Assembly: GCF_008000895.1 (NCBI RefSeq)
Contig: NZ_CP042823.1
Coordinates: 930,001-994,000, forward strand
Length of the DNA stretch: 64,000 bases
Direction of reading: 5' to 3'
DNA from: Methylobacterium sp. WL1
Lineage (GTDB): Bacteria > Pseudomonadota > Alphaproteobacteria > Rhizobiales > Beijerinckiaceae
Position numbers and translations under genes: made by a program. Of the stretch, positions 50,814 to 60,213 are shown one piece after another. Within the stretch, counting starts at the first letter, position 1; every line of letters begins with the position of its first letter. The notes below the pieces were generated by a model that was not told the origin of the DNA, did not search any database, and was given only the letters and a program-made list of their open reading frames with translations.

Positions 50814-51591
50814 TCATCCGGCGTCCAGCATCGACCGGCGCAGGCGCGCCATGCCGGCGAGCCAGCGCTCGGGATCGTCCGCCCGGCGGCGTGCGTAGTC
50901 CGCGACCTGCGGGTGCGGCAGGATCAGGAACCGGCCGGCGGCCAGCCCGTCGAAGGCCGCCTCGGCCACGGCTTCGGGCGCGAGCACGCCGTCGCGGGCG
51001 GCGGCGCTCGCGGCACCGAGCATGGCGGTGTCGACGCCCCTGCGGGCACAGGGCGGCGATCCGGATGCCGTCCCCCGCATGCGCGATGGCGAGGTGCTCC
51101 AGGAAGGCGAGGGCGGCGTGCTTGGTCGCCGAGTAGGTCGCGCTGCCGATCTGGCTCAGCAATCCGGCCGCCGAGACGGTGCCGAGGAACGCCCCCTCGC
51201 CCCGGGCGAGCCAGAGCGGGACCAGGACCCGCGCCGCGTGGACGTGGCCCATCACGTTCACCGACCAGGCGCGCTCCCAGCTCGCCGGATCGGCCGAGGT
51301 CGCGAGCCCGGGATCCGGGTCGCGCTCCAGGATGCCGGCATTGGAGCAGTACAGCGCGATCGGCCCGGTCTCGGCCTCGATCCGCGCGATGGACTCGGCC
51401 ACGGCATCGGGATCGGCCACGTCGAGCGCGCAGGCGCGGCCGCCGAGCCGGGCGGCGACGGCCTGGGCCCCGGCGCCGTCCCGGTCCAGGGCGACGACGC
51501 AGGCGCCCCGCGCGTGGGCAGCCTCGGCGAGCGCACGGCCGATGCCCCCGGCGGCCCCGGTGACGGCGACGACGCGACCGGCGAGATCCAT
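50814..51591 (-). pseudogene. SDR-family oxidoreductase, one frameshift
   Basis: N-terminal frame from ATG 51591: MDLAGRVVAVTGAAGGIGRA, CSNAGILERDPD, VSAAGLLSQIGSATYSATKH (YSATK active site). The frame breaks near 51037: the run CCCC at 51037-51040 has one base too many, and removing it continues into GVDTAMLGAASAAARDGVLA and LPHPQVADYARRRADD. Repaired length about 259 residues. The C-terminal piece with LILPHPQVADYAR is typical of SDRs in fatty-acid and steroid clusters. Start codon is two bases after the kinase stop. Probably intact in the living cell. Confidence 0.82.
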
Positions 51592-51592
51592 C

Positions 51593-52655
51593 TCAGGCCC
51601 CTGCGCGCTCGGCGAACGCCCAGGCCGCGGCGGCCAGAGCCGGCACCCGCGCCGCCATGGCGGCGGCGTGCTTGCTCGCTCGCGGCGTTGCCGGCCTTGG
51701 CACGCGCGGCCACGCCCTGGAGGATGCCGACCAGCCGGAACAGGTTGTAGGCGAAGTACCAGTCGAGGTCGGGCAGGGCCGCCCGGTCCGCGGCCCGGCA
51801 GTAGAGCGCCACCGCCTCCTCCCGGGTCGGGATGCCCAGCGCCGGCAGGTCGAGGCCGCCGAGGCCGCTGCGCCCGTCCGCCGGCAAAGCCCAATGCATC
51901 AGCAGGTAGCTGAAATCGGCGAGCGGATCGCCGAGGGTCGACAGCTCCCAGTCGAGCACCGCGCTGACGCCGCCGTCGGGCGAGAAGATCAGGTTGTCGA
52001 GGCGGTAATCGCCGTGGACGATGGCCGTGCCCTGCTGCTCGGGCACGGTGCGGGGCAGCCAGGCGATCAGGCGCTCCACATCCGCGAGCCGGCCGTCCTC
52101 GGCGGCCCGGTACTGGCGGGTCCAGCGATCGACCTGCCGGGCGAAGTAGTTGCCGGGCTTGCCGTAATCGGCGAGGCCCGCCGCCTCCGGGTCGATCGCG
52201 TGGAGGCGCGCGAGCGTCGCGATCATGCCGGCATAGTGCCGGTGCCGGGCATGGGGGTCGAGGCCGGGCAGGGTGCCGTCCCAGTGCACGCTGCCGCCCA
52301 CCGCCTCCATCACGTAGAAGGCGGCGCCGATGATCGTTTCGTCCTCGCAGAGGGCGAACGGCCTCGGAACCGGAAACCCCTCGCCGTAGAGCGCGCCGAT
52401 CACCCGGAACTCGCGCTCCACCGCGTGCGCGGAGGGCAGGAGCGTCCCGAACGGCTTGCGCCGCAGCACGTAGGCCTGGCCGGGCGTCTCCAGCCGGTAG
52501 GTCGGGTTCGACTGGCCGCCGCGGAATTGCTGCACGGTGAGCGGCCCGGCATAGTCGCGGACGTGTTCGGCGAGCCAGGCTGCCAGCCGGGCCTCGTCGA
52601 TCCGATGGCGCGGCTCGACCGGCTTCACGCCGGAGAAGGCGTCGGGGCCGCTCAT
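51593..52655 (-). CDS. APH/choline-kinase-like phosphotransferase, frameshift near the 3' end
   Basis: About 354 residues. N-terminal [20 protein letters not shown] and [20 protein letters not shown] (nucleotide-binding Lys), the catalytic loop [19 protein letters not shown] (Asp and Asn), and the metal-binding [20 protein letters not shown]. One extra base near 51667 shifts the last 25 residues; the restored end is [23 protein letters not shown] 52655 overlaps the acyl-CoA dehydrogenase stop (ATGA). Such kinases next to (or fused with) acyl-CoA dehydrogenases act in 4-hydroxyacyl-CoA breakdown: LvaA in Pseudomonas, and ACAD10/11 in animals. That role is inferred here. Confidence 0.88.
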
Positions 52656-53887
52656 GCACCCTCCCGGGCGTTGGTGTAGCGCCCGAATTCGAGCCGGGCG
52701 ATGGAGCGGTTGTGCACCTCGTCCGGCCCGTCGGCCAGCCGCAGAGTGCGGATATGGGCGTACATCCTGGCCAGTCCGAAATCCTCGGACACGCCGGCGC
52801 CGCCATGGGCCTGGATCGCGTCGTCGATCACCTTGAGGGCGATCCGCGGGGCGGCGACCTTGATCATGGCGATCTCGAGCTTCGCACCCTTGGCGCCGAC
52901 CTTGTCCATCATGTCGGCGGCCTTCAGGCAGAGCAGCCGGGTCATCTCGATGTCGATCCGCGCCTCCGCGACCCGCTGCTCCCAGACCGACTGCTCGCTG
53001 ATGCGCTTGCCGAAGGCGACCCGCGAGACGAGGCGCCGGGCCATGGCCTCGAGCGCCGCCTCGGCGACCCCGATGGTGCGCATGCAATGGTGGATGCGCC
53101 CCGGCCCGAGCCGCCCCTGCGCGATCTCGAAGCCGCGCCCCTCGCCGAGGATCAGGTTCTCGGCCGGGACGCGCACGTTCTCGAGCACCACCTCGCCGTG
53201 TCCCTTGGGCGCGTCCTCGTAGCCGAAGACCGGCAGCAGGCGCGCGACCCGCAGGCCGGGCGTGTCCATGGGCACGAGGATCTGGGATTGCTGCCGGTGG
53301 CGGGGCGCGTCCGGGTCCGTCTTGCCCATCAGGATCGCGAGGCTGCAGCGCGGGTCGCCGACCCCGGTGGACCACCATTTGCGTCCGTCGATGACGTAGT
53401 GGTCGCCGTCGCGGCGGATCGCGGTCTCGATGTTGGTGGCGTCCGAGGAGGCGACATCGGGCTCGGTCATCAGGAACGCCGACCGGATCTCCCCGGCCAT
53501 CAGCGGCCGCAGCCACGTCTCCTTCTGGGCCGGGCTGCCGTAGCGGTGCAGCACCTCCATGTTGCCGGTGTCGGGCGCCGCGCAGTTGAAGCATTCCGAC
53601 GCGATGCCGACCCGACCCATCGCCTCGGCGCAGAGCGCGTAATCGAGGTTGGTCAGGCCGGCGCCGCGGTAGGCGTCCGTGTCATGCTCGGGGGAGGGCG
53701 GCAGGAACAGGTTCCACAGCCCTTCCCCGCGGGCTTTGTCCTTCAGCCGTTCCATCGTGGGCGAGGGTGCGCGGCTCGCCGCCCGCTCGGCCGCCACCGC
53801 GGCGGCGGCGGGCAGGATCGCGTCGGCGATGAAGGCGCGGACCCGGGTCAGCCAGTGCGTCTGGGATGGGGAGAGGTCGAAATCCAC
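52652..53887 (-). CDS. Acyl-CoA dehydrogenase, ACAD10/11-like
   Basis: 411 residues. N-terminal helices ([20 protein letters not shown]), FAD loop [20 protein letters not shown] and [24 protein letters not shown]-type region [20 protein letters not shown], and C-terminal [40 protein letters not shown] and [20 protein letters not shown]. The DGPDEVH ending and QAHGGAGVS are typical of the ACAD10/11 and LvaC groups. Overlap with the phosphotransferase gene indicates joint function. It is separated from the ABC transporter genes upstream by an intergenic repeat pair, but still on the same strand. Confidence 0.92.
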   Translation of the reverse strand: MDFDLSPSQTHWLTRVRAFIADAILPAAAAVAAERAASRAPSPTMERLKDKARGEGLWNLFLPPSPEHDTDAYRGAGLTNLDYALCAEAMGRVGIASECFNCAAPDTGNMEVLHRYGSPAQKETWLRPLMAGEIRSAFLMTEPDVASSDATNIETAIRRDGDHYVIDGRKWWSTGVGDPRCSLAILMGKTDPDAPRHRQQSQILVPMDTPGLRVARLLPVFGYEDAPKGHGEVVLENVRVPAENLILGEGRGFEIAQGRLGPGRIHHCMRTIGVAEAALEAMARRLVSRVAFGKRISEQSVWEQRVAEARIDIEMTRLLCLKAADMMDKVGAKGAKLEIAMIKVAAPRIALKVIDDAIQAHGGAGVSEDFGLARMYAHIRTLRLADGPDEVHNRSIARLEFGRYTNAREGA

Positions 53888-53928
53888 GGTGTCCGCTCCC
53901 GAGTTTCGTTCCGATGGGATCCGCGCCT

Positions 53929-53987
53929 CTCCCTCCCCCCTTTGCGGGGGAGGGTGGGCCGGCCGTCAGGCCGGGTCGGGAGAGGGG
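53929..53987. repeat. Intergenic repeat, copy 1
   Basis: A GC-rich element of 59 bases starting CTCCCTCCCCCCTTTGCGG and ending GGGTCGGGAGAGGGG. Inverted copy at 54052-54112 and a direct copy at 56578-56634; the three share the 'CCTTTGCGGGGGAGGGTGG' and 'GTCAGGCCGGGTCGGGA' blocks with small changes. Confidence 0.75.
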
Positions 53988-54051
53988 AGCGACGGTGCCG
54001 AAGAAGGCTGGCGGCCTTCATCACCGCTCCGCCCCTTTCTGATGCCGGGTT

Positions 54052-54112
54052 CCCCTCTCCCGACCCCCGCTGACGCGAGGGCCACCCTCCCCCGCAAAGG
54101 GGGGAGGGGGAG
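54052..54112. repeat. Intergenic repeat, copy 2 (inverted)
   Basis: Reverse-complement relative of the 53929-53987 element, about 64 bases away. Together they can pair into a long stem between the acyl-CoA dehydrogenase and LivGF genes, and might limit read-through or protect mRNA ends. Confidence 0.7.
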
Positions 54113-54132
54113 CAGCGGGTCCGATTCCCCCC

Positions 54133-55635
54133 TCACAGATACTTCGATCCCATCTCGCCGGCGAACCGGTCCGGCGGGCCTTCCCAAACGATGCGGGCCT
54201 GTTCCAGCACGTAGACCCGGTCGGCATGGGGCAGCGCGAAGGTGACGTTCTGCTCGCCGAGCAGGACGGTGATCGGCGTGGTCTGTCGCAGGCGCTCCAG
54301 GGCCTTCGACAGCAGCTCCAGGATCACCGGGGCGAGGCCGAGCGTCGGCTCGTCGAGGATCAGGAGGCGTGGGCGCATCATCAAGGCGCGGGCAATGGTC
54401 AGCATCTGCTGCTCACCGCCCGACAGCGTGCGGGCGGTCTGGCCTTCGCGGGCCTTCAGGATCGGGAACAGCTCGTAGAGCCACTCGCGCCGCTGCACGC
54501 TCTCGGCCTTGGTGACGTGCTGGCCGCCGAGATCGAGGTTCTCGCGCACGTTGAGGTCGCCGAACAGCTCGCGGGTCTCGGGCACCTGGACGATCCCGGC
54601 CCGGGCGATCGCGGCCGGCTTCATGCGGCCGAGATCCTGGCCGTCGAACCGGATCGTGCCGGAATGCGGGACGAGGCCCGAGATGGCGTTGAACAGCGTG
54701 GTCTTGCCGGCGCCGTTGAGGCCCACCACCGAGACGAACTCGCCCTCGTGGACGTGGATCGAGGCGGCGCGCAGGGCCTGCGCCTTGCCGTAGAGCACGT
54801 CGACGCCCTCGACGGTGAGCAGCGAATCCGCCTTGAACGCGGCCTCGGGCCTGGCGGCGGTCTCGATGCTGCCGCCGAGATAGACCCGGCGCACCGTCGG
54901 GTCGGCCATCACCGCCTCGGCCGAGCCCTCCGCGATGCGTTCGCCGAGATACATGGCGAACACCCGGTCCACGAGGGCCGCGACGCTCTTCACGTTGTGG
55001 TCGACGAGGAGCACGGCCTTGCCCTCGTCCCGGAAGCCCCGGATCAGCTCGGAGAAGGCCGCGACCTCGCCCCCGGTCAGGCCCGCGAACGGCTCGTCCA
55101 CCAGCACCACCCGCGGGTCGCGGGCGATCGCCTTGGCGAGTTCCAGGCGGCGCAGGTCCGCGAAGGGGAGGGTACCGGGCCGCCGGTCGGCCACCGCGCC
55201 GAGGCCGACGCGCTCGGCGATGTCCCTTGCGCGGCGCGCGACGTGGGGATCCGCAGCCAGGCGGATCAGGCTGTCGGGCAGCAGCGCGAGGCTGATGTTC
55301 TCCAGCACGGTCTGCCGCTGGAGCGGTCGCGCGTGCTGGAACACGAGGCCGATCCCCTGGCGGGCGACCCGGTGGGCCGGCATTCCGCCGATCTCGGCGC
55401 CGTCGAGGCGGATCGAGCCGGCGCTCGGCCGCTCCAGCCCCATGATCAGCTTCATCACGGTGGACTTGCCCGAGCCGTTCGGCCCGATCAGTCCCAGGAT
55501 CTCCCCGGGGCGCAGATCGAGGTCGATGTCCTTGACGGCGACGAGGCCGCCGAACCGCTTGGTCAGGCCCCGCACCGTGAGGCAGGGCTCGGCGAGGGGG
55601 GCGGCGTTCAGCGCAGGCCTGACGGCGACGGTCAT
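54133..55635 (-). CDS. Fused branched-chain-type ABC ATPase (LivG-LivF)
   Basis: 500 residues containing two ABC domains in one chain; LivG and LivF are usually separate. First domain (about 15-255): Walker A GLIGPNGSGKSTVMK, Walker B VVLVDEPFAGL, His loop LLVDHNVKS; its signature is unusual, LPFADLRRLELAKA in place of LSGGQ-type. Second domain (about 270-500): Walker A VVGLNGAGKTTLFN, signature LSGGEQQML, Walker B LLILDEPTLGLAP, Q/His loop LLGEQNVTF. It powers import by LivH/LivM. The start ATG 55635 overlaps the LivM stop by four bases. Confidence 0.92.
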   Translation of the reverse strand: MTVAVRPALNAAPLAEPCLTVRGLTKRFGGLVAVKDIDLDLRPGEILGLIGPNGSGKSTVMKLIMGLERPSAGSIRLDGAEIGGMPAHRVARQGIGLVFQHARPLQRQTVLENISLALLPDSLIRLAADPHVARRARDIAERVGLGAVADRRPGTLPFADLRRLELAKAIARDPRVVLVDEPFAGLTGGEVAAFSELIRGFRDEGKAVLLVDHNVKSVAALVDRVFAMYLGERIAEGSAEAVMADPTVRRVYLGGSIETAARPEAAFKADSLLTVEGVDVLYGKAQALRAASIHVHEGEFVSVVGLNGAGKTTLFNAISGLVPHSGTIRFDGQDLGRMKPAAIARAGIVQVPETRELFGDLNVRENLDLGGQHVTKAESVQRREWLYELFPILKAREGQTARTLSGGEQQMLTIARALMMRPRLLILDEPTLGLAPVILELLSKALERLRQTTPITVLLGEQNVTFALPHADRVYVLEQARIVWEGPPDRFAGEMGSKYL

Positions 55636-56564
55636 CGCGCTCTCCGGATGGATGCGAGGCCCAGCAGCCCCGAGGGCACGAACAGGATGACCAGCAGGGC
55701 CACGGCCGAGACCACGAAGGTCGAGAGCGGACCGAGCGGGCGCAGCAATTCGCCGGCGGCGATCAGGAACACCGCCCCGAGCGCGGCGCCCACGATGGTC
55801 CGCCGCCCGCCGAGCACCGCCGCGATGATCACCTGCACGCCCACCGCGGTGTCGATCAGCGTGCCGACCGAGGCGGTGCCCATGTAGAAGACCACCAGCC
55901 CACCCGCGAGGCCCGAAAAGGCGGCGCTGACCGCAAAGGCCGCGAGCTTGTGCTTGGCGACGTTGAAGCCGAGCGCGCCGGTCACGATCGGGTCCTGGCC
56001 GGCAGCCTGCAGGATCAGCCCCACCGGGGAGCGGGCGATGGCCGTGAGGACCAGCCCGGCAAAGGCCATGAAGCCGAGCGCGATCCAGTAATTGGTGTCG
56101 GCGTCGATGGAGATCACGTCCGGCACCGTGAGCCCGATCTCGCCGCCGGTGATCCCGGAGAACACCACGATCATGTTCTGCAGGAGCAGCACCGCGACCA
56201 GGGTGATCAGCCCGAAATACGGACCCCGCACCTTCAGGGCCGGCAGCGCCAGGGCCAGCCCGCCGACCACCGCCAGCACGGTCCCGGCCGCCAGGCAGTA
56301 GGGGATCGGCAGCTCGTAGCGGTTGTTGAGGATGCCGGCCCCGTAGGCTCCGAGCCCGATCAGGAAGGTCGGGCCGAAATTCACCTCGCCGGCGAAGCCG
56401 AAGAGCAGGTCCCAGGCCATGGCGAAGACGCCGAAATAATACGCGATGGTGAGGAGCCCGAGGATGTAGCCCGAGACCCACCAGGGCAGGAACGCGGCCA
56501 GGGCGAGCGCCAGCAGCGCGACCCAGAAGCCCGGGGTGGTGAGGAGCTTCATGAGCGGTTCCAT
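55632..56564 (-). CDS. livM: Branched-chain-type ABC permease LivM
   Basis: About 310 residues, eight to ten membrane helices. Opening MKLLTTPGFWVALLALALAA, the conserved YFGVFAMAWDLLFGFAGEVN and FGPTFLIGLGAYGAGILNN, and the C-terminal IIAAVLGGRRTIVGAALGAV with GG motif contacting the ATPase. Two starts are possible: ATG 56564 touches the GGAGG sequence directly, so ATG 56552 is a realistic alternative. Substrate of this HAAT-family transporter is set by the binding protein; amino acids, amides or small organic acids are all known. Confidence 0.93.
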   Translation of the reverse strand: MEPLMKLLTTPGFWVALLALALAAFLPWWVSGYILGLLTIAYYFGVFAMAWDLLFGFAGEVNFGPTFLIGLGAYGAGILNNRYELPIPYCLAAGTVLAVVGGLALALPALKVRGPYFGLITLVAVLLLQNMIVVFSGITGGEIGLTVPDVISIDADTNYWIALGFMAFAGLVLTAIARSPVGLILQAAGQDPIVTGALGFNVAKHKLAAFAVSAAFSGLAGGLVVFYMGTASVGTLIDTAVGVQVIIAAVLGGRRTIVGAALGAVFLIAAGELLRPLGPLSTFVVSAVALLVILFVPSGLLGLASIRRAR

Positions 56565-56577
56565 CCTCCGCGCGTTG

Positions 56578-56634
56578 CCCTCCGCCCTCTGCGGGGGAAG
56601 GTAGGCCGGCCGTCAGGCCGGGTCGGGATAGGGG
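56578..56634. repeat. Intergenic repeat, copy 3
   Basis: Direct relative of the 53929-53987 element, sharing 'GCCGGCCGTCAGGCCGGGTC' exactly. Lies between the two permease genes. Confidence 0.7.
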
Positions 56635-56697
56635 AGAGCGTTCCGCGGAGGTTGCGCATGTGGCATTCGGGCCGGCGGGAGAGTCCCGAAAGAACCA

Positions 56698-57573
56698 TCA
56701 CCGCCGCCCCAGCAGGCCCTGCGGGCGCAGGTACATGACGGCCACGAGCAGCAGCAGGGCCGGGATCACCCGGTAGGCCGGGGAGATCAGGTAGGCGGTG
56801 GCCGTCTCGAGATAGCCGACCACATAAGCCGCGATCAGCGAGCCGGTGACGCTGCCGAGCCCGCCCAGCACCACGATCGAGAAGGCGCTCGCGGTGAGCG
56901 GCCCCACCGAGTAGGACGACACCCCCAGGAACATCCCGAGCAGCACCCCGGCGATCCCGGCGAGCAGCCCGTAGATCGCCCAGACCGCGACGTAGATCCG
57001 GCCCATGTCGTGGCCGAGCAGCGTGACCCCGCGGGGGTTCATGGAGGCGGCGAGCAGGACCTTGCCGGCCCGCGCCTTGTTCACGAACAGCCAGAGCAGG
57101 CCGATCACGATCCAGCAGATCACCGCGGTGAAGATCTCGTTGCGGGGCGTGCGCACCCCGGCGATCTCGATCACGCCCTCGACGATCGGCAGGACCGTCT
57201 TCGGGTTGTCGGTGAAGAAGTAGGCGACCAGCTCCTGGATCATGATGCCCCAGAGCAGGGTGCCGGTGAGGACGAAGATCTCCTTCTCCTCCCGGGGGAT
57301 CGCCCTGCTGCGCTCGATCGGCGCGACGATGGCGAAGTAGGTCACCAGGGAAGCGGCCAGCCCGCACAAGATGCCGATCCCGGCGCCCGCGTAGGAGCCG
57401 AGGCCGAACTGGGCGGAGGCCGCCCAGGCGGCGACCGCAGCCATCACCATCAGCGCGCCGTGCGAGAGGTTGAGCACGCCGGAGACGCCGAAGATCAGGG
57501 TGAAGCCCATCGCGCCGAGCGCGTAGAGCGCCGAGATCGCGAAGCCGTCGACGAGGATCTGGAGGCCGATCAT
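56698..57573 (-). CDS. livH: Branched-chain-type ABC permease LivH
   Basis: 291 residues, eight helices. QILVDGFAISALYALGAMGF and TLIFGVSGVLNLSHGALMVM are the family opening, and SAFSIVVLGGLGSVTGSLIA with YLRPQGLLGR closes it. Pairs with LivM to form the inner-membrane channel. Starts 19 bases after the stop of the binding-protein gene, so they are in one operon. Confidence 0.94.
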   Translation of the reverse strand: MIGLQILVDGFAISALYALGAMGFTLIFGVSGVLNLSHGALMVMAAVAAWAASAQFGLGSYAGAGIGILCGLAASLVTYFAIVAPIERSRAIPREEKEIFVLTGTLLWGIMIQELVAYFFTDNPKTVLPIVEGVIEIAGVRTPRNEIFTAVICWIVIGLLWLFVNKARAGKVLLAASMNPRGVTLLGHDMGRIYVAVWAIYGLLAGIAGVLLGMFLGVSSYSVGPLTASAFSIVVLGGLGSVTGSLIAAYVVGYLETATAYLISPAYRVIPALLLLVAVMYLRPQGLLGRR

Positions 57574-57592
57574 CGCGCTCTCCCCGCCCGCT

Positions 57593-58852
57593 TCACTGCA
57601 CCGCCGGCTTGACCGCGGGCGGCAGGACCAGCTTGCCGTTGGCCACCTCCGTCGGCCAGATCGCGACCTGCTTGCCGCTCTGCCACTGGGCCAGCAGCCC
57701 GGTGACGAAGCCCCGCCCGTACTTGATCGAGTGGGTGAAGGTCTCGTCCTTGCCGTAGAACTGGATGCGCCCGACCGTGCCGAGCCAGTCGGTCTTCTCC
57801 AGGGCCTCGACCAGCTTGTCGGCCTCGGTGGAGCCGGCGCGCTTCACCGCGTCCGCCGCGTAGTGCATCGCGTCGTAGGCCATGTAGCCCGCGTAGGACG
57901 GGGCGCCGCCGAAGCGCTTGACGTAGGCGTCCGTGAAGGCGTTCGTCTTCTCGGTCATCGCCACGCCGGGGACGGCGATCGCGTCGAACAGCACGCCCTG
58001 CGTGCCGCCGTTGGTGTTGGCCCAGAAGGTGGACGAAGTCGCCTGGCCGCTGATGCCGGTCATGGCGATCGGCACCTGCTGGTTCTGCCACTGTACGGTG
58101 GGCTGCACGCCGACATGGGCGATGCCGGTGACGATCAGGTCGGGCTTGGCCGCCTCGATCTTGTTGTAGATCGGGGTGAAGTCGCCCGTATCCGGCGAGA
58201 ACCGGACATGCTCCACCACCTTGAGCCCGGCCTTGGGCAGGCAGTCCTCGTAGGCCGCATCCAGCGGACGGGTCCAGGCCGCGTCCTCGCTCATGATCGC
58301 GGCGGATTTCGCCTTGAGCAGCCCGACCAGCGCCTCCTTGGCCGAGTCGCAGACCGACTGCGCCAGGGCGTGCGAGGTCAGGTAGCCGTGGAAGGTGTAG
58401 CGGTTGCGCGCGTAGTCCTTGTGGACGGCGACGCTGATCTCGTTGGAGGCGGCCCCCGGGGTAATCATCGGGGTCTTGAGCCGCGCCGACCAAGGCATCA
58501 GCGCCAGCACGACCTCGGAGATGTAGCTGGCGATGACGAGGTTGACCTTGTCCTCGCTGACCGCCCGCTGGAACGCCCGGACCGCGTCGGAGGCGGAACT
58601 CTTGTCGTCGTAGGTCACGACCTGGATCTGGCGCCCGTCGACCCCGCCCTGGGCGTTGATCTCGTCGGCGGCGAGCTGGACCGCCTTCGGGATCGCGGCG
58701 CCGGCCACCGACTGCGCCTCGGCGATCACGCCGACCTTGATCGGGTCGGCCGCGTGGGCCTGTCCCGACACGATCAGCCCCGCAGCGAGCAGCGTGGGCA
58801 GCGCGCGCCGAATCGGGGCACGCCGAGCGACGACGCGCACGGTCTCGGACAT
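57593..58852 (-). CDS. Periplasmic substrate-binding protein of the HAAT ABC importer
   Basis: 419 residues. Signal peptide RRALPTLLAAGLIVSGQAHA, cleavage before ADPIKVGVIAEAQSVAG. Two-lobed Leu/Ile/Val-binding fold: VQLAADEINAQGGVDGRQIQ, VITYDDK-like VTYDDKSSASDAV, ISEVVLALMPWSARLKTPMI, YTFHGYLTSHALAQS, and a hinge near DFTPIYNKIEAAKPDLIVTG. GAGGA lies upstream of ATG 58852. First gene of the minus-strand operon running to 48242. Homologues bind diverse aliphatic or aromatic acids; the ligand here is unknown. Confidence 0.93.
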   Translation of the reverse strand: MSETVRVVARRAPIRRALPTLLAAGLIVSGQAHAADPIKVGVIAEAQSVAGAAIPKAVQLAADEINAQGGVDGRQIQVVTYDDKSSASDAVRAFQRAVSEDKVNLVIASYISEVVLALMPWSARLKTPMITPGAASNEISVAVHKDYARNRYTFHGYLTSHALAQSVCDSAKEALVGLLKAKSAAIMSEDAAWTRPLDAAYEDCLPKAGLKVVEHVRFSPDTGDFTPIYNKIEAAKPDLIVTGIAHVGVQPTVQWQNQQVPIAMTGISGQATSSTFWANTNGGTQGVLFDAIAVPGVAMTEKTNAFTDAYVKRFGGAPSYAGYMAYDAMHYAADAVKRAGSTEADKLVEALEKTDWLGTVGRIQFYGKDETFTHSIKYGRGFVTGLLAQWQSGKQVAIWPTEVANGKLVLPPAVKPAVQ

Positions 58853-59176
58853 CGGCGATTCCTCATCCCAAGTGCCCGAATTTTTTATTCGCGGGCTTGG
58901 GATGAACTGTATCCGCGCAAAACCAGAGCACAAGGCCCGCACCGGGACCGGCCGGTGACGTTTCGGCCCAGTCGTTTTCTGCCCGGGGTATCGACTCGCG
59001 CCGCGCCAGCCTAGGCTCGCACCGGCTCCGCGAAAAGCGGGCTCGACGGCCTCGAAGAAGGGCGACGGACAGGTGAGGAACGCACGCTCGGCCGCGGCCG
59101 GGGTTCGCCCCGGACCGCGGCCCCGGATTCCTGCGAGGCGACGCGACCTGCGGCCTCGGGCGACGGGGCGGCGCTC
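58853..59176. other. Divergent promoter region between the two catabolic operons
   Basis: About 320 bases between the binding-protein start (minus) and the cyclase start (plus). The part next to 58852 is AT-rich (58870-58920), a probable promoter. No regulator gene is adjacent and no clear operator palindrome was seen. Confidence 0.5.
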
Positions 59177-60202
59177 ATGAGCCTGCGCTGGACCCGGCGC
59201 CCGGAGGGCTCGACCTGGGGGGATTTCGGCCCCGACGACGAACTCGGACGCCTGAACCTGCTGACCCCCGAGAAGGTCCGCCAGGGCGTCGCCGAGGTCC
59301 GCGAGGGCCTGACCTTCTGCCTCAGCCTGCCGCTGGACCTGCCCGGCGGCACCGTCCTCAATCCGCGCCGCCACCCGCCGCAGATCACCCCGACCCGGCG
59401 GGCCGACGGCCGGCCGAACATGAACTTCCCGGTCTGCGAGGAGGTCGCGGGCGCCACCGACGTGATCTGCGACGACCGCGCGCTGATCCACCTGCAATAC
59501 TCGACGCAGTGGGATTCGCTCGCCCATGTCGGCTCGCTGTTCGATGCGGACGGCACCGGCGCCGGCCCGACCTTCTACAACGGCTTCCGCGGCGGCCGGG
59601 ACATCGTCGGCCCGAGCACGAACGAGGCGGCCGACCAGCCGTCCCGGGCGAACAGACTCGGGATCGAGCGCCTGGCCGAAGTCGGCATGCAGGGTCGGGC
59701 CGTGATGATCGACCTGCGCGCGCATCTCGCCGACGCCAAGGTCAAGGTCGGCTACGACCAGCTCGCCCGGATCCTCGAGGCCGACGGCGTCGTGATCGAG
59801 CCCGGCGACATGGTCTGCCTGCACACCGGCTTCGCCGAGCGGCTGATCGCCATGGGCGGCACGCCCGATCCGAAGCAGGTCCACAACCTCTGCGCCGGCC
59901 TCGACGGCCGGGACCCGCGGCTCCTCGACTGGATCACCCGCTCGGGGCTGTGCGCGCTGATCGCCGACAACTACGCCGTGGAGGCCTATCCGGCCGGGGT
60001 GGGACCGGCCTGCTGCGCGACGCTGCCGCTCCACGAGCACTGCCTGTTCAAGCTCGGAATCAACCTCGGCGAGCTGTGGCACCTGACGCCGCTCGCGGAG
60101 TGGCTGCGCGCCCATGGCCGCAGCCGGTTCCTGCTGACGGCGCCGCCGCTGCGCCTGCCAGGGGCGGTCGGCTCGCCGACGACGCCGATCGCGACGGTTT
60201 GA
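59177..60202 (+). CDS. Cyclase-family (kynurenine formamidase-like) hydrolase
   Basis: 341 residues, PF04199-type. Sequence runs RRPEGSTWGDFGPDDELGRL, NLLTPEKVRQGVAEVREG, LQYSTQWDSLAHVGSLFDAD, then VMIDLRAHLADA and LHTGFAERLIAMGG, and CCATLPLHEHCLFKLGINLG near the end. The metal-binding HxGTHxDxPxH motif of small members is altered to a Q-x-S-T-x-W-D-S-x-x-H form, as in the long subgroup. Probably hydrolyses an amide, lactone or ring; substrate unknown. First gene of the plus-strand operon. Confidence 0.85.
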   Translation: MSLRWTRRPEGSTWGDFGPDDELGRLNLLTPEKVRQGVAEVREGLTFCLSLPLDLPGGTVLNPRRHPPQITPTRRADGRPNMNFPVCEEVAGATDVICDDRALIHLQYSTQWDSLAHVGSLFDADGTGAGPTFYNGFRGGRDIVGPSTNEAADQPSRANRLGIERLAEVGMQGRAVMIDLRAHLADAKVKVGYDQLARILEADGVVIEPGDMVCLHTGFAERLIAMGGTPDPKQVHNLCAGLDGRDPRLLDWITRSGLCALIADNYAVEAYPAGVGPACCATLPLHEHCLFKLGINLGELWHLTPLAEWLRAHGRSRFLLTAPPLRLPGAVGSPTTPIATV

Positions 60203-60213
60203 GGGAGGGCACG

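Noticed and set aside
54226..55887. Plus-strand open frame opposite the LivGF gene
   Set aside because: Antisense shadow of two ABC domains with intact motifs on the minus strand.
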